Shown in pieces: positions 47,825 through 61,100 of a stretch of 64,000 nt of DNA. Both the position numbers and the translations under genes were made by a program. The DNA is taken from positions 186,001 through 250,000 of the forward strand of contig JAESIW010000020.1 of the NCBI GenBank assembly GCA_016802295.1, in the 5' to 3' direction. The stretch is from Brachionus rotundiformis (taxonomy: Eukaryota > Rotifera > Eurotatoria > Ploima > Brachionidae). The notes under the pieces are model-generated. The model was given only the letters and a program-made list of their open reading frames with translations, had not been told where the DNA came from and searched no databases. Numbering within the stretch: the stretch's first letter is position 1; every line of letters starts with the position of its first letter.

Positions 47825-48370
47825 AGTGTTTCCGAAATAACAAACTACATTTACCAAAACAAATATGATAATAACTTTTTATAAATTTGAAATAATAACA
47901 AATAAGAACACTTCTATTAGTTTATTATCAATAAATCTTCTTAATGCAAAAAAGATGGCTTATATTTATAAAAATATTTTTTAATTTTTTATTACAATTA
48001 TCTAGTATACAGTTATCTTGAAATATTTTGTTGGGTTCTATTAGAAGATGTAAAATACACATGTAAAGATATTAAAACTTTATAGATAAATATTACAATT
48101 TATTAATATTTTTTATATTTTATGTTATAATTTCGAATATTTTAACAGTATGAAAATGAGTCGAAAAAATAGCAAATATGCAATTTTATTTTGTGACCCA
48201 AATAAATTTTTGAATTTTAAATCAAATTTTGTTAATTTTATTTAATTGATTAATTGTTGTCTTCCACTCACTATTTTATTGTAATTATTGAGATTTTTTC
48301 TCGAATTTTAGTCAAGTTACGAGGAAATGAAAATTGTCAAAGGAAAAAATTAAACAAATTGATAAAAGGG
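47825..48370. other. AT-rich spacer between polycystin copy A and MULE element
   Basis: No coding signal is seen. The sequence is poly-A/T with short homopolymers. Confidence 0.4.
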
Positions 48371-48377
48371 AAACAGT

Positions 48378-48505
48378 CGTTTCATAGCAAATTTAATAAT
48401 AGCAATTATTTCACAGCAATTTTTTTCATTGCCATTTTTTCACCGCAAGAATTTTTCATAGCAGATTTTTTTCATCGCTAAAGTTTTTCATAGCTGATGT
48501 TTTCA
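48378..48505. repeat. Degenerate TTTTTCATAGCA tandem array
   Basis: About eight imperfect copies of a 12-15 base unit (TTTTTCATAGC..) lie directly upstream of the MULE-type ORF at 48,580. It may be a subterminal array of that transposon. Confidence 0.5.
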
Positions 48506-48579
48506 AACTCTAATATTAACTGGTGTAAACTTTTAATAATTCTAAAAGTTTACATCATTGTACATTTAGATTTAAAAAA

Positions 48580-49950
48580 ATGAAAAAAAATCAAAACTAT
48601 TTTGTTTTAGAAAACGATTCACCTTTACGAGTTCGATCTAAAAATGTTACACGTAAAACTAAAATAACGACTTCTCTATTAAGTGTGCCACCTCTATTAA
48701 ATGTTAACGACTCGAATTCGAATGATGATGATACAAATACAATAGGAGCTTTAAATAATGAAGATGAAGAAATATTAGACGGTATGACTAAATTAAATGT
48801 ACGCGACCAATGTATTGAGTCTGACATTTTATATGATCCTGATACACTTTTTAATGAAAATAATTGTCTACAAACATTCAGTGAAAAGTCTGTTGTAGTT
48901 GATGTAGAAAAATTGACAACCGTGACAACTAAATTCGGTCATCCCAAATTATGTTACGATGGCTATTTTTATACGATAGACAGAGAAAGTGGATCGGTAC
49001 CTAATAATAGAATAGAGTAGAAATGCGAAAAATATGGATCGAAATCTGAAAAGTGTCTTGGCCGATTACACTCAATTGGCTATTATGAACCAGTCAATGT
49101 AATTGTCAATCACAATCACCATAGTGATCCAGCTAGAACAGAGTGTTAAATCGCACTTGATCAGATGAATTTAGCCAAAATTTCATATTGAAATCCGAGG
49201 TCAATAATCAAACAAGCCCAAGTGGATCTCTCAAACGAAGCGGCTTGTAAGATGACCAGATCAGTTAATTTGACTCAAGTAATAAAACGGATCCAGAATA
49301 AAAAATGCGACAGTGGCGACAAAGCCAAGAGTACGAGAGAATTAGTTATTCCAGATTCATTAAAGAAAACATATGATGATGAACTTTTTTTGCTTGACGA
49401 TAGTGGCGAGGATGATCCAAATCGGGTGATAATTTTTAGTATTCGAAAGAATATTGACACGTTAAATAAATCTAATGATTGGTATTGTGATGGCACGTTT
49501 GCTGTTTCAGCTGACATATTTTACCAGTTATTTACAATAAACGTTATTTTTAATGGAAATAACTTGCCTTTAGTGTATGCATTGCTATCTAATAAGTTAG
49601 AAGAGACGTACAATAAATTTTTCAATATGCTTTCGTTTTCTGTAACTGTACAACCTACAACAATTCTAACTGATTTTGAATGAACAATTCAAAACTCAAT
49701 CGACACAAACTATCCTGGTACACGAATTGTCGGCTGCTATTTTCATTTTGTACAAAATTTATGGCGTCATATTCAAACAAATTCACTAATTAGGATTTAT
49801 GCTAAAGACTCGAGAGTAAGACAAACTTTTAAGTTTATAAAAGCATTGGCATTTATACCCAAAAAGATGTTATTTTTACTTTTAATGGGATCAAAAACAT
49901 CTCCCCATCCAATTTTAATAGCTTATTGGATTATTTTGAAAAATATTACA
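48580..49950 (+). mobile_element. FLYWCH + MULE transposase element
   Basis: The frame 48,580-49,020 ends in a FLYWCH finger start (GHPKLCYDGYFYTIDRES). After a stop (TAG 49,018) the finger continues (CEKYGSKSEKCLGRL, then NHNHHSDPA). The frame 49,222-49,683 carries the MULE core: WYCDGTFAVSADIFYQLFTI at about 49,480-49,540, LPLVYALLSNK and TILTDFE. After TGA 49,681, CYFHFVQNLWRHI continues. Two stops and a frame change make this copy inactive, but it is better kept than 42,948-43,860. Confidence 0.8.
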
Positions 49951-49984
49951 TAAATCTGACCGTCTTTTCATTATATTTTTATAA

Positions 49985-50045
49985 GGAGTCCATTCTTCGC
50001 AATCAAGTCTTATCTTAATAGGATAGCATGTTATTTAGTTCCTCG
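49985..50045 (-). pseudogene. Third WD40-gene remnant (5' end only)
   Basis: About 60 bases match the N-terminal coding end of WD40 copy A (42,610-42,670), minus strand, with a few changes. The rest of the gene is absent. It sits just after the MULE element. Confidence 0.55.
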
Positions 50046-50399
50046 AGTTTTTTTACTTACTAAAATTTATTTTGTTACCGGTACGTCCATTCTATCGTTA
50101 TTGTCGCTGCATCCAATTGTTAAGGTCTCAATACGGACTTGAATAAAAATATTGTATTGTTTTGTATAATTCTTTATTGTTTAAATTGCAGTTAAAATCT
50201 AGATAAAAAATTAAAAATCTAAATTAGTATTTATAAGGTTCTTAGGACTCCTTGCTTTCCAATGACATCTTGATTCAATAAATAAACTAGCTAATGGAAT
50301 ATTATAAAGAATATGAGATGAATTTAAATCGTGCATGATAAAACTGAATAAAAGATAAAGACTTAAAGATGCAAGCTAAGAATTATTAGTTTGTCTTGA

Positions 50400-51300
50400 A
50401 AACGTGAAGGATGGGTAACAAAAAGATTGCCAGTCTAGTCCACAATTTATTCCAGAATAGTAAAACAATTTAGCCTTTTCTATGGCGTCCTCTAAGGTTT
50501 TAGGGTTCAATGCCATTCCCTCAGCTTTAATAATTGGTTAAAGACCATTTCTAAAGAGCTCAATTTTAAAAGCTTCAGGTAATTCATCTTTTAGATTAAG
50601 TAGGCAAGAATTAAATTCGTCACTTTATTCTTTCAAGTCTCTAGTTTAAGACTAAGATCCAGAAATTGGTCATGTTTACCTCACTTATTCCAAACGGCTT
50701 GATCATTTTTTCTTTAAATAAATTCCAATTCATATTTGGAAGCCTACGAAATGCTTGTTAGGAGGCCCTTTCCGCTTTATCTCTCAGATATGAGCTCGCT
50801 ACTTCGACAACCAATCGTCCGTCTACTCTAAGGTTTTTCACTGTTATCCTTAGCCATTCTTCAACATTTTCAGTGTCTTTCGCACTTAATGTCGGTTGAT
50901 TACCAAAATTCATCTTTGGTAAACCCTGGAACATAGTATTTTTCAGTCTAAGTTCATTTATCAATGCAGGTATTGGATTCATCAATTCAGTTTGATTCTC
51001 GTTTCCGTCTTTAGCTTGGGACTGAATATCACCTTGCGGTGCAATTCCGTTTTGAAGTTGTTAACTGGTGCTTATTTGTCTTCTCAAATTATTTAAGTAA
51101 TCATTAAGTTTCTGATCGTGACTTATCACCATTTGGTGAACGATTTCCTTTTTTTTTTTTTCTAAAAATTTTTTTGAACTTAAGCATGATCCAGTATTTT
51201 CCTGTAAACTGTTGCTTCGTCCATAGGTGTTTCATCGCTAATGATCGACAAGAAAGCTTTGTCAAAATCTTGATTTGACGAACTAGACATACATTTTACT
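50400..51300 (-). pseudogene. Retrotransposon gag-like fragment
   Basis: The open frame 50,985-50,758 encodes VEEWLRITVKNLRVDGRLVV followed by SSYLRDKAERAS, the layout of LTR-retrotransposon gag (VEEWL...A..YL...A). After a stop the same region continues as RRLPNMNWNLFKEKMIKPFG. Further frames down to 50,400 look gag-like but broken. I see neither protease nor polymerase. Confidence 0.55.
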
Positions 51301-51599
51301 GAAATACCGATTGCTGCATTCACCTCTCTGCTCCCACTTGTGAGGAGGGGTTAAAGAGCCAGAACAAATTTTTTTTTCCTATTTTAAGCTTTATTAATTA
51401 ACCTTTTAAAAATTATTTTTTATATATGGACAGTTCACCCTTGTCGGCTACAGATCTCAATTTAGTTTTAATACCTGACATAAGGCACTGTAAAAAATTC
51501 AAATCGAATTTTTTAAAGCAAGATTCAATGCGCTTGATTAATTCTTTTTCTGATTTTGCCTCCCAACCTCCTTTTCATCATCCAAAATTATGACACTTT

Positions 51600-52255
51600 G
51601 CTGTTTATAAATTTGGTTGAAGAACTTATTATTAATTCATATTTATAAATAACAAAAAATAAATACCCGTTTAATAATAATCTGTATTTTTTTAAATGCT
51701 TGTTAAGATATTGAATATGAGAACAAGATCAAGGTCAAATCTTTTTAAATTCAGAATTGATAAATAAACGAAAAGTAACTTATGTATTTTTTACACCAGA
51801 TTTTCAGACAGAAATTAATGTGAGAACTTGTGAAAATGCAGGGATAAAAGCATTTTCCAAATAATGTAGGAACAAGAATCAAAACAAAATTTTTTTTCAA
51901 GCCGTTGAAGATTTAAGACATAAAAATCCTTAAATTATTAATGCCTGCCGAAACGCTTAATGGATTGCAAATAACCAGAAAAATACAAAAAAATATGATA
52001 TGATAAAGACTTGGAATCAATGGGTATTTGAAAATACTGGTAATCGCTTTCCGAGCAAAAAGGAGGGAGATTTCTTTTATTGAAAATTAAAAGAATTATA
52101 CAACAACAATATTAAACGAAATTTACGAAAATGTTTATCTGAATATTTATTCGAAAAATATTTAAATTTATTAATATTAAAATATTGAAATATATTGAAA
52201 AACTGAACTGAACAAATTTTGCTGTAAAAAGATTAATATCGGTTATAAATTACTA
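51600..52255. repeat. 3' flank of WD40 copy B
   Basis: Matches 32,700-33,550. The plus strand has coding-like traces (NVRTCENAGIKAF) in both copies but no intact frame. Confidence 0.45.
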
Positions 52256-52257
52256 AT

Positions 52258-53890
52258 TTTTGCTATTCCAAATCTTTAAAGTATTATCCAAACTGCCACT
52301 AGCTAATGTATTTTCATTGATTAATTTAAGGCAGAAAATTCCGCCAGTGTGACCAGTTAAAGTTTTAGTGCATTCTCAATTTGAAATATTCCAAATCTTT
52401 ATAGTTTCATCCCAACTGCTACTAGCTAATGTATTTTCATTGATTAATTTAAGGCAGAAAATTGCGCCAGTATGACCAATTAAAGTTTTGGTGCATTCCC
52501 AATTTGAGATATTCCAAATCTTTATAGTCCTATCATAACTGCCACTAGCTAATGTATTTTCATTGATTAATTTAAGGCAGAAAATTGCGCCAGTATGACC
52601 AGTTAAAGTTTTAGTGCATTCCCAATTTGAGATATTCCACATCTTTATAGTTCTATCCACACTGCCACTAGCAAATGTATTTTAATTGATTAATTTAAGA
52701 CAATAAATCTCGCTAGTATGACCAATTAAAGTTTTAATGCATTCCCAATTTGAGATATTCCAAATCTTTATGGTATTATCCCAACTGCCACTAGCTAATG
52801 TATTTTCATTTACTAATTTAAGACAAGAAATCCAGTCAGTATGACCAGTTAAAATTTTGATGCATTCCCAATTTGAGATATTCCAAATCTTTATAGTCCT
52901 ATCATTACTGCCACTAGCTAATGTATTTTCATTTACTAATTTAAGACAAGAAATCCAATCAGTATGACCAGTTAAAGTTTTAGTGCATTCCCAATTTGTG
53001 GTATTCCAAATCTTTATAGTTCTATCCCAACTACCACTAGCTAATGTATTTTCATTGATTAATTTAAGACAAGTTTTCCCTCTAGAATGACCAAATAAAG
53101 TTTTTTCATTGATTAAATTAATTAAAGAAATCCTTCTAGTATGACCAGTTAAAGTTTTAATGCATTGCCAATTTGAGATATTCCAAATCTTTATAATTGC
53201 ATTTCCACTGCCACTAGCAAATGTATTTTCATTGATTAATTTAAGACAAGTAATCCCTTTAGTATAACCAGTTAAAGTTTTACTGCATTCCCAATTTGAA
53301 ATATTTCGAATTTTAATTCTTTCTTTTTCTAGATTAAATCCTTGTATTTGTATTTCTCCAATCGATTCATTTATAGATATATTTCTTTTTTTGCATGAAT
53401 ATATATTTTTTTTTAATTCTTCTTTTATTTTATTTTGAAAACAAATATTCTCGTTTATTTTATTATTGTAATCTTCTGTTATTTGCAATTTATCAAAAAC
53501 ATTTTCTTTACTTTCAATAAATTAATATTAAATTTTTCTGTTTTTAATATCTCGAATTTTTCAATTTTTATATTTTCTATAAATTCTTGTTTCTTTTCAT
53601 CTAATTTGTCAATCATTTCATTTCGTTGATCGTTTATATCTTTTATCATTTTCTCAACATTTTGATCAATTTCATTCACAATGTTATCGAAATGAGTTTC
53701 ATGATAAAATAAAAGATAATGCTTTAATTGGACAAGAATAACAAATAAAATTTTTCTTTTGCAAAAAACGTTTTTGAGTTGCATAAATTATCGATTTTGA
53801 AATGTCACAAAAACACATGTGTTCAACTCAATATGAGGAGTCCATTTTTCGCAATTAAGCTTTATCTTGACTTCTTCCATTTTCTTAATC
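52258..53890 (-). pseudogene. WD40-repeat gene copy B, disrupted
   Basis: Same architecture as copy A: a coiled coil (53,700-53,330) and then about eight 41-residue WD40 units. Lesions are a replaced N-terminus (53,700-53,830 differs and lacks the CPEC region), a frame break near 53,500-53,520, and nonsense changes at 52,682 (Glu to TAA) and 52,376 (Trp to TGA). One WD unit near 53,100 is shortened. The array ends with ...LKIWN and a stop near 52,258, matching the restored end of copy A. Confidence 0.75.
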
Positions 53891-54201
53891 ACTTTTTAAA
53901 TTTTATTGGGAAAAGTCTTTTGACGTAAAAAAATACCTTTTTAGCACGAATTTTTTTCGCATAAACAAAAATTAAAAATTATGGCATAAAAAATTTATTA
54001 AAAAAGATTATGCTTTTTTTAGACAAGTTAATTTTGACAGAGTAAATTTATACAAAGTAATTTCTGACACTTGAGTTTTCGACAAACTTTATATAGAAAA
54101 CTTTATTATTAAATTTACAATGGACGAGTTACTACACTCATTGGAAACTTTGAATTAACAAGAAATAAAAAAGATGGTTCTCCCATTTGTTTTGCTGAAG
54201 T

Positions 54202-55100
54202 TTGCTGTTTGCTGATGACACTACGATTTGTCACTCTGATAAGGACTTAGAAAGTGTTTTGAAAAATTTTTCGAGTATCATCCACAATCTTATTGATTGG
54301 TGTTATTTTAACAAGGTTGAAATAAATTGGTCAAAAACCTTTTGTATGATCTTTTCAAATAAAAAGACTATTATTCCCAGGATGATCAATTTTTGTGGAA
54401 ATGAAATAAAAGTTGTCAATGAAATAACTCTTTTAGGTTATAAAATAGATCAAAATCTTAACTTTTCTAATTTTGCATGTAGTATCTCATTAATTGTAAA
54501 TAAAAAATTATTCAGCATTAAGAGACTTTTCTATCTATCAACATCCGTAAAAATACAGTTTTTTAAGACGCTTATATTGCCTTATTTTGATTATTGCTCG
54601 ACTCTCCTGTGCTATTTCTCAAAAGAGGCAATAATTAAATTGGCTAAGAGTTATTATTTGACAATATTTAAATTGTTTAAGTTCAAATTTGATGTAAATA
54701 ACTTTAATGATATTAATAACTTCTTAGAAAAGTATGGCTTGTTTGCATTCCAACATAGAATAATTGATAGAATGCTATCTTTTGCTTATAAAACACTATA
54801 CTTTCATAATTCTCCTGAAAATCTAAGGCAGAATTTAAAGAAAAATGACTCAAGAAATTTGAAATATAATTTAAGGAACTATGAGAATCTGATACAACCA
54901 ACATCAAATCATTAAATGGTGAAAAAACTTTTGGATTTTTCTACTCAAGACTTATAAATTGCTTTGTGATCAAGAGATCAATGTTGAAATTTACAACATT
55001 TAAGCATTCAATTTTTAATAATATTAATCTAATTTTTTCAGATTTTGTAAAAAAATTCAAAAAATTTAATTTAAATATTTCAATGTTTTTCTTTTTAAAA
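54202..55100 (+). pseudogene. Non-LTR reverse transcriptase fragment
   Basis: The frame 54,202-54,915 opens with the catalytic LLFADDTTI box and runs through EINWSKTFCMIFS, LLGYKIDQNLNFS, and a LPYFDYCSTLLCYF thumb-region motif. After a stop near 54,913 the C-terminus continues in another frame (FFYSRLINCFVIKRSMLKFT, then SIFN). Everything upstream of FADD is missing, so the copy is 5'-truncated. It inserted upstream of WD40 copy B. Confidence 0.75.
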
Positions 55101-55154
55101 TAATTTATAAACAATTTTTTTTAATTTGTAAAACTTATTTTATTTAAATATATG

Positions 55155-55225
55155 GAGTGTTAATCGGTCTTTATGACATGGGCACTAGCCTGTTGATTAA
55201 CCTTGAAATTGAAAAAATTGAAAAA
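55155..55225 (+). repeat. Putative 3' tail of the retrotransposon
   Basis: The stretch with CGGTCTTTATGACATGGGCA, then CCTGTTGATTAACCTTGAAATTG and a (GAAAAAATT)n-like run follows the reverse transcriptase. A related sequence occurs alone at 11,735-11,805, as expected for a short 5'-truncated copy. Confidence 0.45.
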
Positions 55226-55257
55226 ATGTTTATTAAATTAAATTTCAAGTATATATA

Positions 55258-56075
55258 AATTTAAGACACTATATCATATTATAGAAAATTAATTTATAGA
55301 AATTATTATAGAAAATTTCTTTATAATAATTACGTAAGCTATTTTGAAAGATAGTATTAATGATGATATTAAAATATGCATTATTTTACAATTTTAACTA
55401 TGGATAAAAACTCTAAAAATTTAAATTTAAATACAAATTATCATTCTAAATAACAAGGGTCTAAATAAGTAATAGCCTTGAATATATGATCGTTAAACAA
55501 ATAAATAAATCTTTTTTTGATTGATTTAATAAGAACATTTTTATTTATCTCAACTTCAGCATCAAAAAATACCATTGAATCAAATTCTTGGTAAACAAAA
55601 TTGTATACAACTGGAAATAAGTGATTTATGGAAACGGTTTTTCTTGTTGATAATAAAGTTGTTAGATCATTTAGTGGTTGTAAAACATTACACAATTCCT
55701 CTATAAAACCAAATTCATTCTTTCGCAAGATGTTGGATCACATCCAAATGTAAATAAGTTGGCCAAACATTTGAAAAATGAGCAGCATCTTACAGATGTT
55801 CTAATTGAACAAATTAATAGCGGGATAGTTTATCCACGTGAAAAATCAGAAATTAAAAAAGATAGTGAAATTTGTTTAGTATTTACAATAGAGAAAAATT
55901 AGCAAATATTTTTGATAGATTATTAAAATAATAAATTGTTAAATTGTTTTTTTACAGATTAATTAATACAGGTAAATTTCGATGATATTTTTCTATAAAA
56001 TGAGTTTCTATAAAATGATTTTTCTTTTCAATAAAATTTTCTACAAAAATTTTTTCTATAAAATGAATAAGTCCC
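55258..56075. mobile_element. Insertion in copy B with hAT transposase fragment
   Basis: Copy A lacks this sequence: 44,118-44,135 is continuous where copy B is split at 55,258 and 56,075. The minus-strand frame 55,728-55,441 encodes FGFIEELCNVLQPLNDLTTLL, SINHLFPVVYN and ITYLDPCYLE, matching the hAT C-terminal region. Next to it a 58-codon plus-strand frame (about 55,729-55,902, HPNVNKLAKHLKNEQHLTDV) is unrecognised. Near 55,990-56,075 a TCTATAAAATGA motif is repeated about five times. Confidence 0.6.
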
Positions 56076-56134
56076 AAATTTAATGAAAATAAAAATTTGT
56101 AAACGATACGAAAATATAAAGGATTTTTAGGATT

Positions 56135-56638
56135 CTATTTGAAAACCACTGTTGAGAGCATGGCGCCCATACATTGGACAATATTATTGGTCATTAATTT
56201 GTCAATATTTTCTTCCAAGTGTCTTTTTGGATCTTGTTTTCCCACATTCTTGATAGCCAACTGCTCAGGTGTCATTTTTTCCTCATCTTCCAAAGCTTTG
56301 TTGTAATTATTGGCCAGATCAAGCATTGATTCGACTGTTTCCTCATTTAACTTGCAATGTTCATTATAGTCTTGTAGAGTGAGTCCATCTATCCAGCTTT
56401 TTTTGTTCAAGTTTAGCAGCATTTTCTGCTCCAACTCGTTCTTGCAGTAATTTATCGAAATGGAATAGTAGTGTCTGTTAAGTCCATGAATAAGAGCCTG
56501 AATGGACGGCTTTTGCAAGTGACCCAAGTTGGAGGTTGTTTGACGTGGCTCATGTCCAAGCACCATAGTGTTAGGATTGATCAGCCTAAAGGCATTTATG
56601 ACCACCTTTCCTTTCACACTTTGGATCGGGTCGACCAC
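56135..56638 (-). CDS. Unrecognised 167-codon ORF, copy B
   Basis: Second copy of 44,182-44,685, same length and still open. Changes between the two include many amino-acid replacements, so I see no strong sign of constraint since the duplication. It is probably a fragment of a gene whose other exons were left behind. Confidence 0.4.
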   Translation of the reverse strand: MVDPIQSVKGKVVINAFRLINPNTMVLGHEPRQTTSNLGHLQKPSIQALIHGLNRHYYSISINYCKNELEQKMLLNLNKKSWIDGLTLQDYNEHCKLNEETVESMLDLANNYNKALEDEEKMTPEQLAIKNVGKQDPKRHLEENIDKLMTNNIVQCMGAMLSTVVFK

Positions 56639-56839
56639 GACATCAACAGATCATTTTTTAATTTATTATTACAACGCCATATATACTCATTTTTATATGA
56701 TTGGATAAATAATCTTTTACAACCATGCATTTCTTTAAATTTTATTTTACATACATTCCAAAAGCTTTTAATGCATTTGGTTCAAGCGCTTTTAAAATTA
56801 GAAAATTTAAATTTAATATAACAAAACGGAAAAGTTTAA

Positions 56840-57640
56840 AATGAGATTACCAGTATCTAGATCTAAAAAAATATGCTATGATTTACAGTCTTATGTGTGA
56901 AATTTTTAAAACTTGGAAAGCTTATTGTATGATGCCCAGCAGTCAGAGTTCCGTTTCTTCGCCAAATTTACAACATTTAGATTTTTCACAAGATCTAACA
57001 CTCTCAACTACGCCAAAGTCAATAAGCTTAAAATATATTTATATGGCATGAACCAATCTATTACTCAGTGTTGACAATTTAAAATCAAACTAAATTTTGG
57101 ACACGTACCAATCATCATCTAGTGTTCTTGACAAAATGGTAAATGTTTTTAGTTTGCAAACAAGAATTTTCAATTTAACACCAAAAAATATAAGCTTAAA
57201 CGGTGACTTTTTGTACCAAGTTTATTCAAGTGAGTGTTTCTTTTTTGATACCCAATTGGGTGAGTGGACATCGAGTGGATTAGAACTGGACGATAAGGAA
57301 AAAAGTATTTCACAAACAAGTTGTCGATCAGCTCATTTGACAGATTTTGCAGGAAGCTTTATTGTGTTGCCGGCCAAAATAGACTTTGAAAATGTGTTTG
57401 CCAATTCAGGGTTTAACCAAAATCCGACTATTTACATCACATAGTGTTTACAGTTATTGTGGTATGTTCAAGTTACTTAATAATGTCGATAGTGTGCTTC
57501 TATATGGATAGGAAAGATAAGACAAAGAGCAAAGTTTACTTTTTGGACAATATGTCAGAATGGAACTATTTTTATGAGATAAATGTTTTTATCGGTTCGA
57601 GAAAAGACGCCGGTACCAAGTCAAATGTAAAAATATATTT
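56840..57640 (+). pseudogene. Polycystin-1-like region, copy B, truncated
   Basis: The start matches copy A (57,097 equals 45,143). About 700 bases of the GAIN region are then deleted (joined near 57,150). The GPS-like part is kept. A small insertion with TAG at 57,442 breaks the frame before the TM helix. TM and PLAT start (MSEWNYFYEINVFIGS) follow, and the copy stops at about 57,640, where it joins ectodomain module 2. Confidence 0.75.
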
Positions 57641-58146
57641 TCATTAACATCAAGTGAATTCGAACTCGATGTCAACCTTAAAAGGCTTTGATATATTTGC
57701 CACCAAAGTAGTATTTGTTGGGATCAAATTAGTCAGGTTTGACCTATGTGGACAAACAAAATCATGTTTGTCTTTTCTGAGCGAGAAAAGCAAATCTGTT
57801 ATTTGATTAGAGTTTAAGTCATGGCAATTTAATCTCAAATTCTGAGATATTTTTTAAATCCGCGTCAGCAAAAGATTGGTGTTGCTTCTTGACCAGTATG
57901 ATGGTAAATTGGGCCTGGACGACTCAAGTGGCCTTACAGACTTTCGCCTGGTCCAAACCAACTCATCAAAGTTTAAAATATTGGACAAAATAAACCTAAT
58001 GAGATTTTGTGTCAATTCTTTAATTGATCGAAATTGGTTCAAATACTTTTTATCATTAACTCATAATTTCACCACTTATGGTCAAAAAGAGTTTACAGCC
58101 AAAAGCAATAATTTATCTATTAGCAGAAATATCACATTAATTAAAG
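57641..58146 (+). pseudogene. Right copy, damaged module 2
   Basis: Matches the left module 2 from the STEF strand on. It has stops and frame breaks in the first 200 bases, and a deletion near 57,845-57,870. The later part (DQYDGKLGLDDSSGLTDFRL, NSLIDRNWFKYF) is open to a GT donor at 58,147. Confidence 0.65.
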
Positions 58147-61100
58147 GTAAATATAATTAATTTTATTGAATTTTAAGTTAAATTTTATTTTTTCAGCCAG
58201 AACTATTGACTTGGTCTGTTTGAATAAAACAAATGATTTGACTGCTAAATGCTTGATAGAGGTTATATCAACAGAAAAAGTTGAAAACCTGGATATAAGT
58301 TTTGATAATCAGCAAGCAGAAAAAATAGCTAATCAAGCCACAAGTAGTTGATTGATTATTCCTTAATTCAAAAAGCTGGATTATTATTTAACCTTTAGGT
58401 CAAATAACCAATGCATTTGGAATTGATGTTCCCCTTTCGCTTGCCAAAACAAGTCCTAATACTCAAGGAAAGATTATTTTGTTGAATTCTGAGATTAGAT
58501 TTGACAGTATTCTAGAGGCCATTGAATTATATGCTTCAGCTGCCGGAAAGATAAAACTTGATGTATGTTTTTTTTTAAATTTAAAATTATTTAATTTTTT
58601 GGAATGTCCACAATGTTGGCACAATTTAATTTTTAAAATAATTTTTGAACAAAATGTTCAAAAGGATCAGTGAATTACCATATTTATTTTGTCTTCTATT
58701 GGCACGATTTTAATTTCATGAATACATTTCTTGCCTTAATTTATTAAATAGAATCATTTTTAATGAAATTAATTTTCTTAGTAGTATATTTGATTAATTT
58801 CACTTGGTTTTGCTTTACTTAATAAATCACAAATATATAAGATTATTGTATTATATAATATAGATGAAAAAAATTAAATTTTTTTAAAAACGATTATCTA
58901 ACAAGACAATTTATGCATAGACAAATAATTTTTTAAGTTTTGCATTTGACAAATAAGAAATAAAATTTTATTAATTTTTAATGATTCAAATAAATTAAAA
59001 ACTAAATTTCAATAAAGACAATTTTAAGGAAAATAAAATCAATATGAGTTTTAATAATTCATTTAACTGGTGCTTTTTTTTAAATCGTTTAATTCAGCAT
59101 TAATTAAAGGCATAACTTTTACATTAATTAACATCCAATAAATTTTTATAATTTGCCTAAAAATTCTTCAAAAGCCTTGGGATATAAAATGTATTTTAAA
59201 AGATCTTTGTGATTCCAATTTTATTAAATAATTAATCTCTATAAAGTAATTAATCTTTTAATTAATTAACTATAAATTAATGAAAAAAGTATGCAGAACA
59301 TTGTTATGAGTACTTTTAAGTTAAGAAATTTAAGTTTTAATGCATGCATTTATAATTGAAAGGGTGTTCGGAACTTTAAGGTTGATTTTCTTAAATTTTA
59401 CCATGTTAATTTGAAATATGAAATCAACTTTATTAAATAATTAATAAAAGCTGAAAGATTGGCCTAATTTGGAATTTAATGATTGATTCGAAACTCGATT
59501 TTCTTAAGCCATAGGACTGATTTCGAGAAAAATTTATACCATTACCAAAACTGATGATTTCATATCTATTAATAAATTTACATTCATTCGTCTTATTTTG
59601 GTATTGATATTTTGGGAAGGGATTGTTTTTGTCATTTTTCTTTGGACTACCTTCTGAAGCGTCTTTTTCAATAAATTAACACCATGAACTTATGGCAAAC
59701 TCTAAATGAGGTCTAACCAGTGCTGTGTAGGCTATTCTTTAAAAAAAATCTTTTTAATTCATTAAATGAAAATAAAACTAAAAAACCGTGCAAAATAAAA
59801 ACAAGATTGCTTTTTGATTTGGAAAACTAAAATCGGCCTTGGTACTGGATTGGATGAGGCCACTCAATTGATTAAAATTAATTGATTAAGAATGTTAAAT
59901 TGTTACTCAATTTTTCTTAATGAAATTTTTATCAAGGTTCTTACTCTGAGTGAATGTGGAATAGACATTTCATGTTCTAATTATATAACACAAAATGGAA
60001 AGTTGGAAAATGCTACCACTAGTCCGATAGGATCATTTTCTGTTGGCACTGGATACAATAATCTTTGGTTAGATGAACCGATAGAACTTAAATCAGGATC
60101 GATTTTGCTGTTAACTCAAGAATCAGCCAAACTGGCCATGTATCAAGATGATTATCTAATGTTCAGCGATTATTTTTTGGTCGAGAACAGGATTTATCAA
60201 TTGGATATTACCAAAAAAACGGCAGTATACTTCAAAGCATATATTAATAGTTTATTTTACAAAAATAAATTATTGTATTCCAAAAAATTCCCAAATACTG
60301 GTTATCATGATTCAAATTTGGCTTTTGAGGACCTGAGTATGACTGTCAAGTCTAATTTTGTGATTACAGATGGTATTTTTTGCCAATCAAACACCAATTT
60401 TTTAATTTAATTATTGTTTACAGACAGATATTTTGATATATTCTGCTACAACAACAACACAAGTCTTGACCAAACATCAAATTGTTCAGTTTATCAGATT
60501 ACACAGTCAAAGCATAACATCATAAAGATTCATTTCGGAAATGACATATTTAAAAACTTGGATACCATTTCTGGTAATTTGATTTATGAATTTTTTATTA
60601 AAAATTTAATTTAAAAACTTTATCTTGGTAAAAATTATTCAAAATATTTAAACTTTTTTTTCTCAAGCAAATGACACTTTTCAAATTCCAGCCTCTGCTG
60701 TTAAGTCTGAATATCAATACCAGTCGTATTTATCTCTGAATACGGAAGTCAAGTTTGATCTAATCTTAAATGGCTTTGAATTTTATTCCAGATCAAGTGG
60801 CAACTTTACCATCAAAGCATACACATTTGCCGAATGTGGAATAGAGTTTTGCTCTAAATATTTTAAAGATTCGATGAAAATTTCCAATGGATACACAGTC
60901 AAACAATGGACATTTAATGCTTTGACTGGATATAACAGATTTCTTCTTATGGAAGCTGAAAAAATTGCCAAAGGAACTGTGTTTGGTGTACAGTCCAGCT
61001 CATTTATTGAAATAGATAATAAATGTGATGCAATTGTCTCAGATTTTTTTATCAATTCTTCAATTATTTCAAGAATTAATCAGAATAAGAATTGTAGAAT

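Noticed and set aside
48254..48481. 75-codon frame upstream of the MULE element
   Set aside because: Its C-terminal half is a translation of the TTTTTCATAGCA array.
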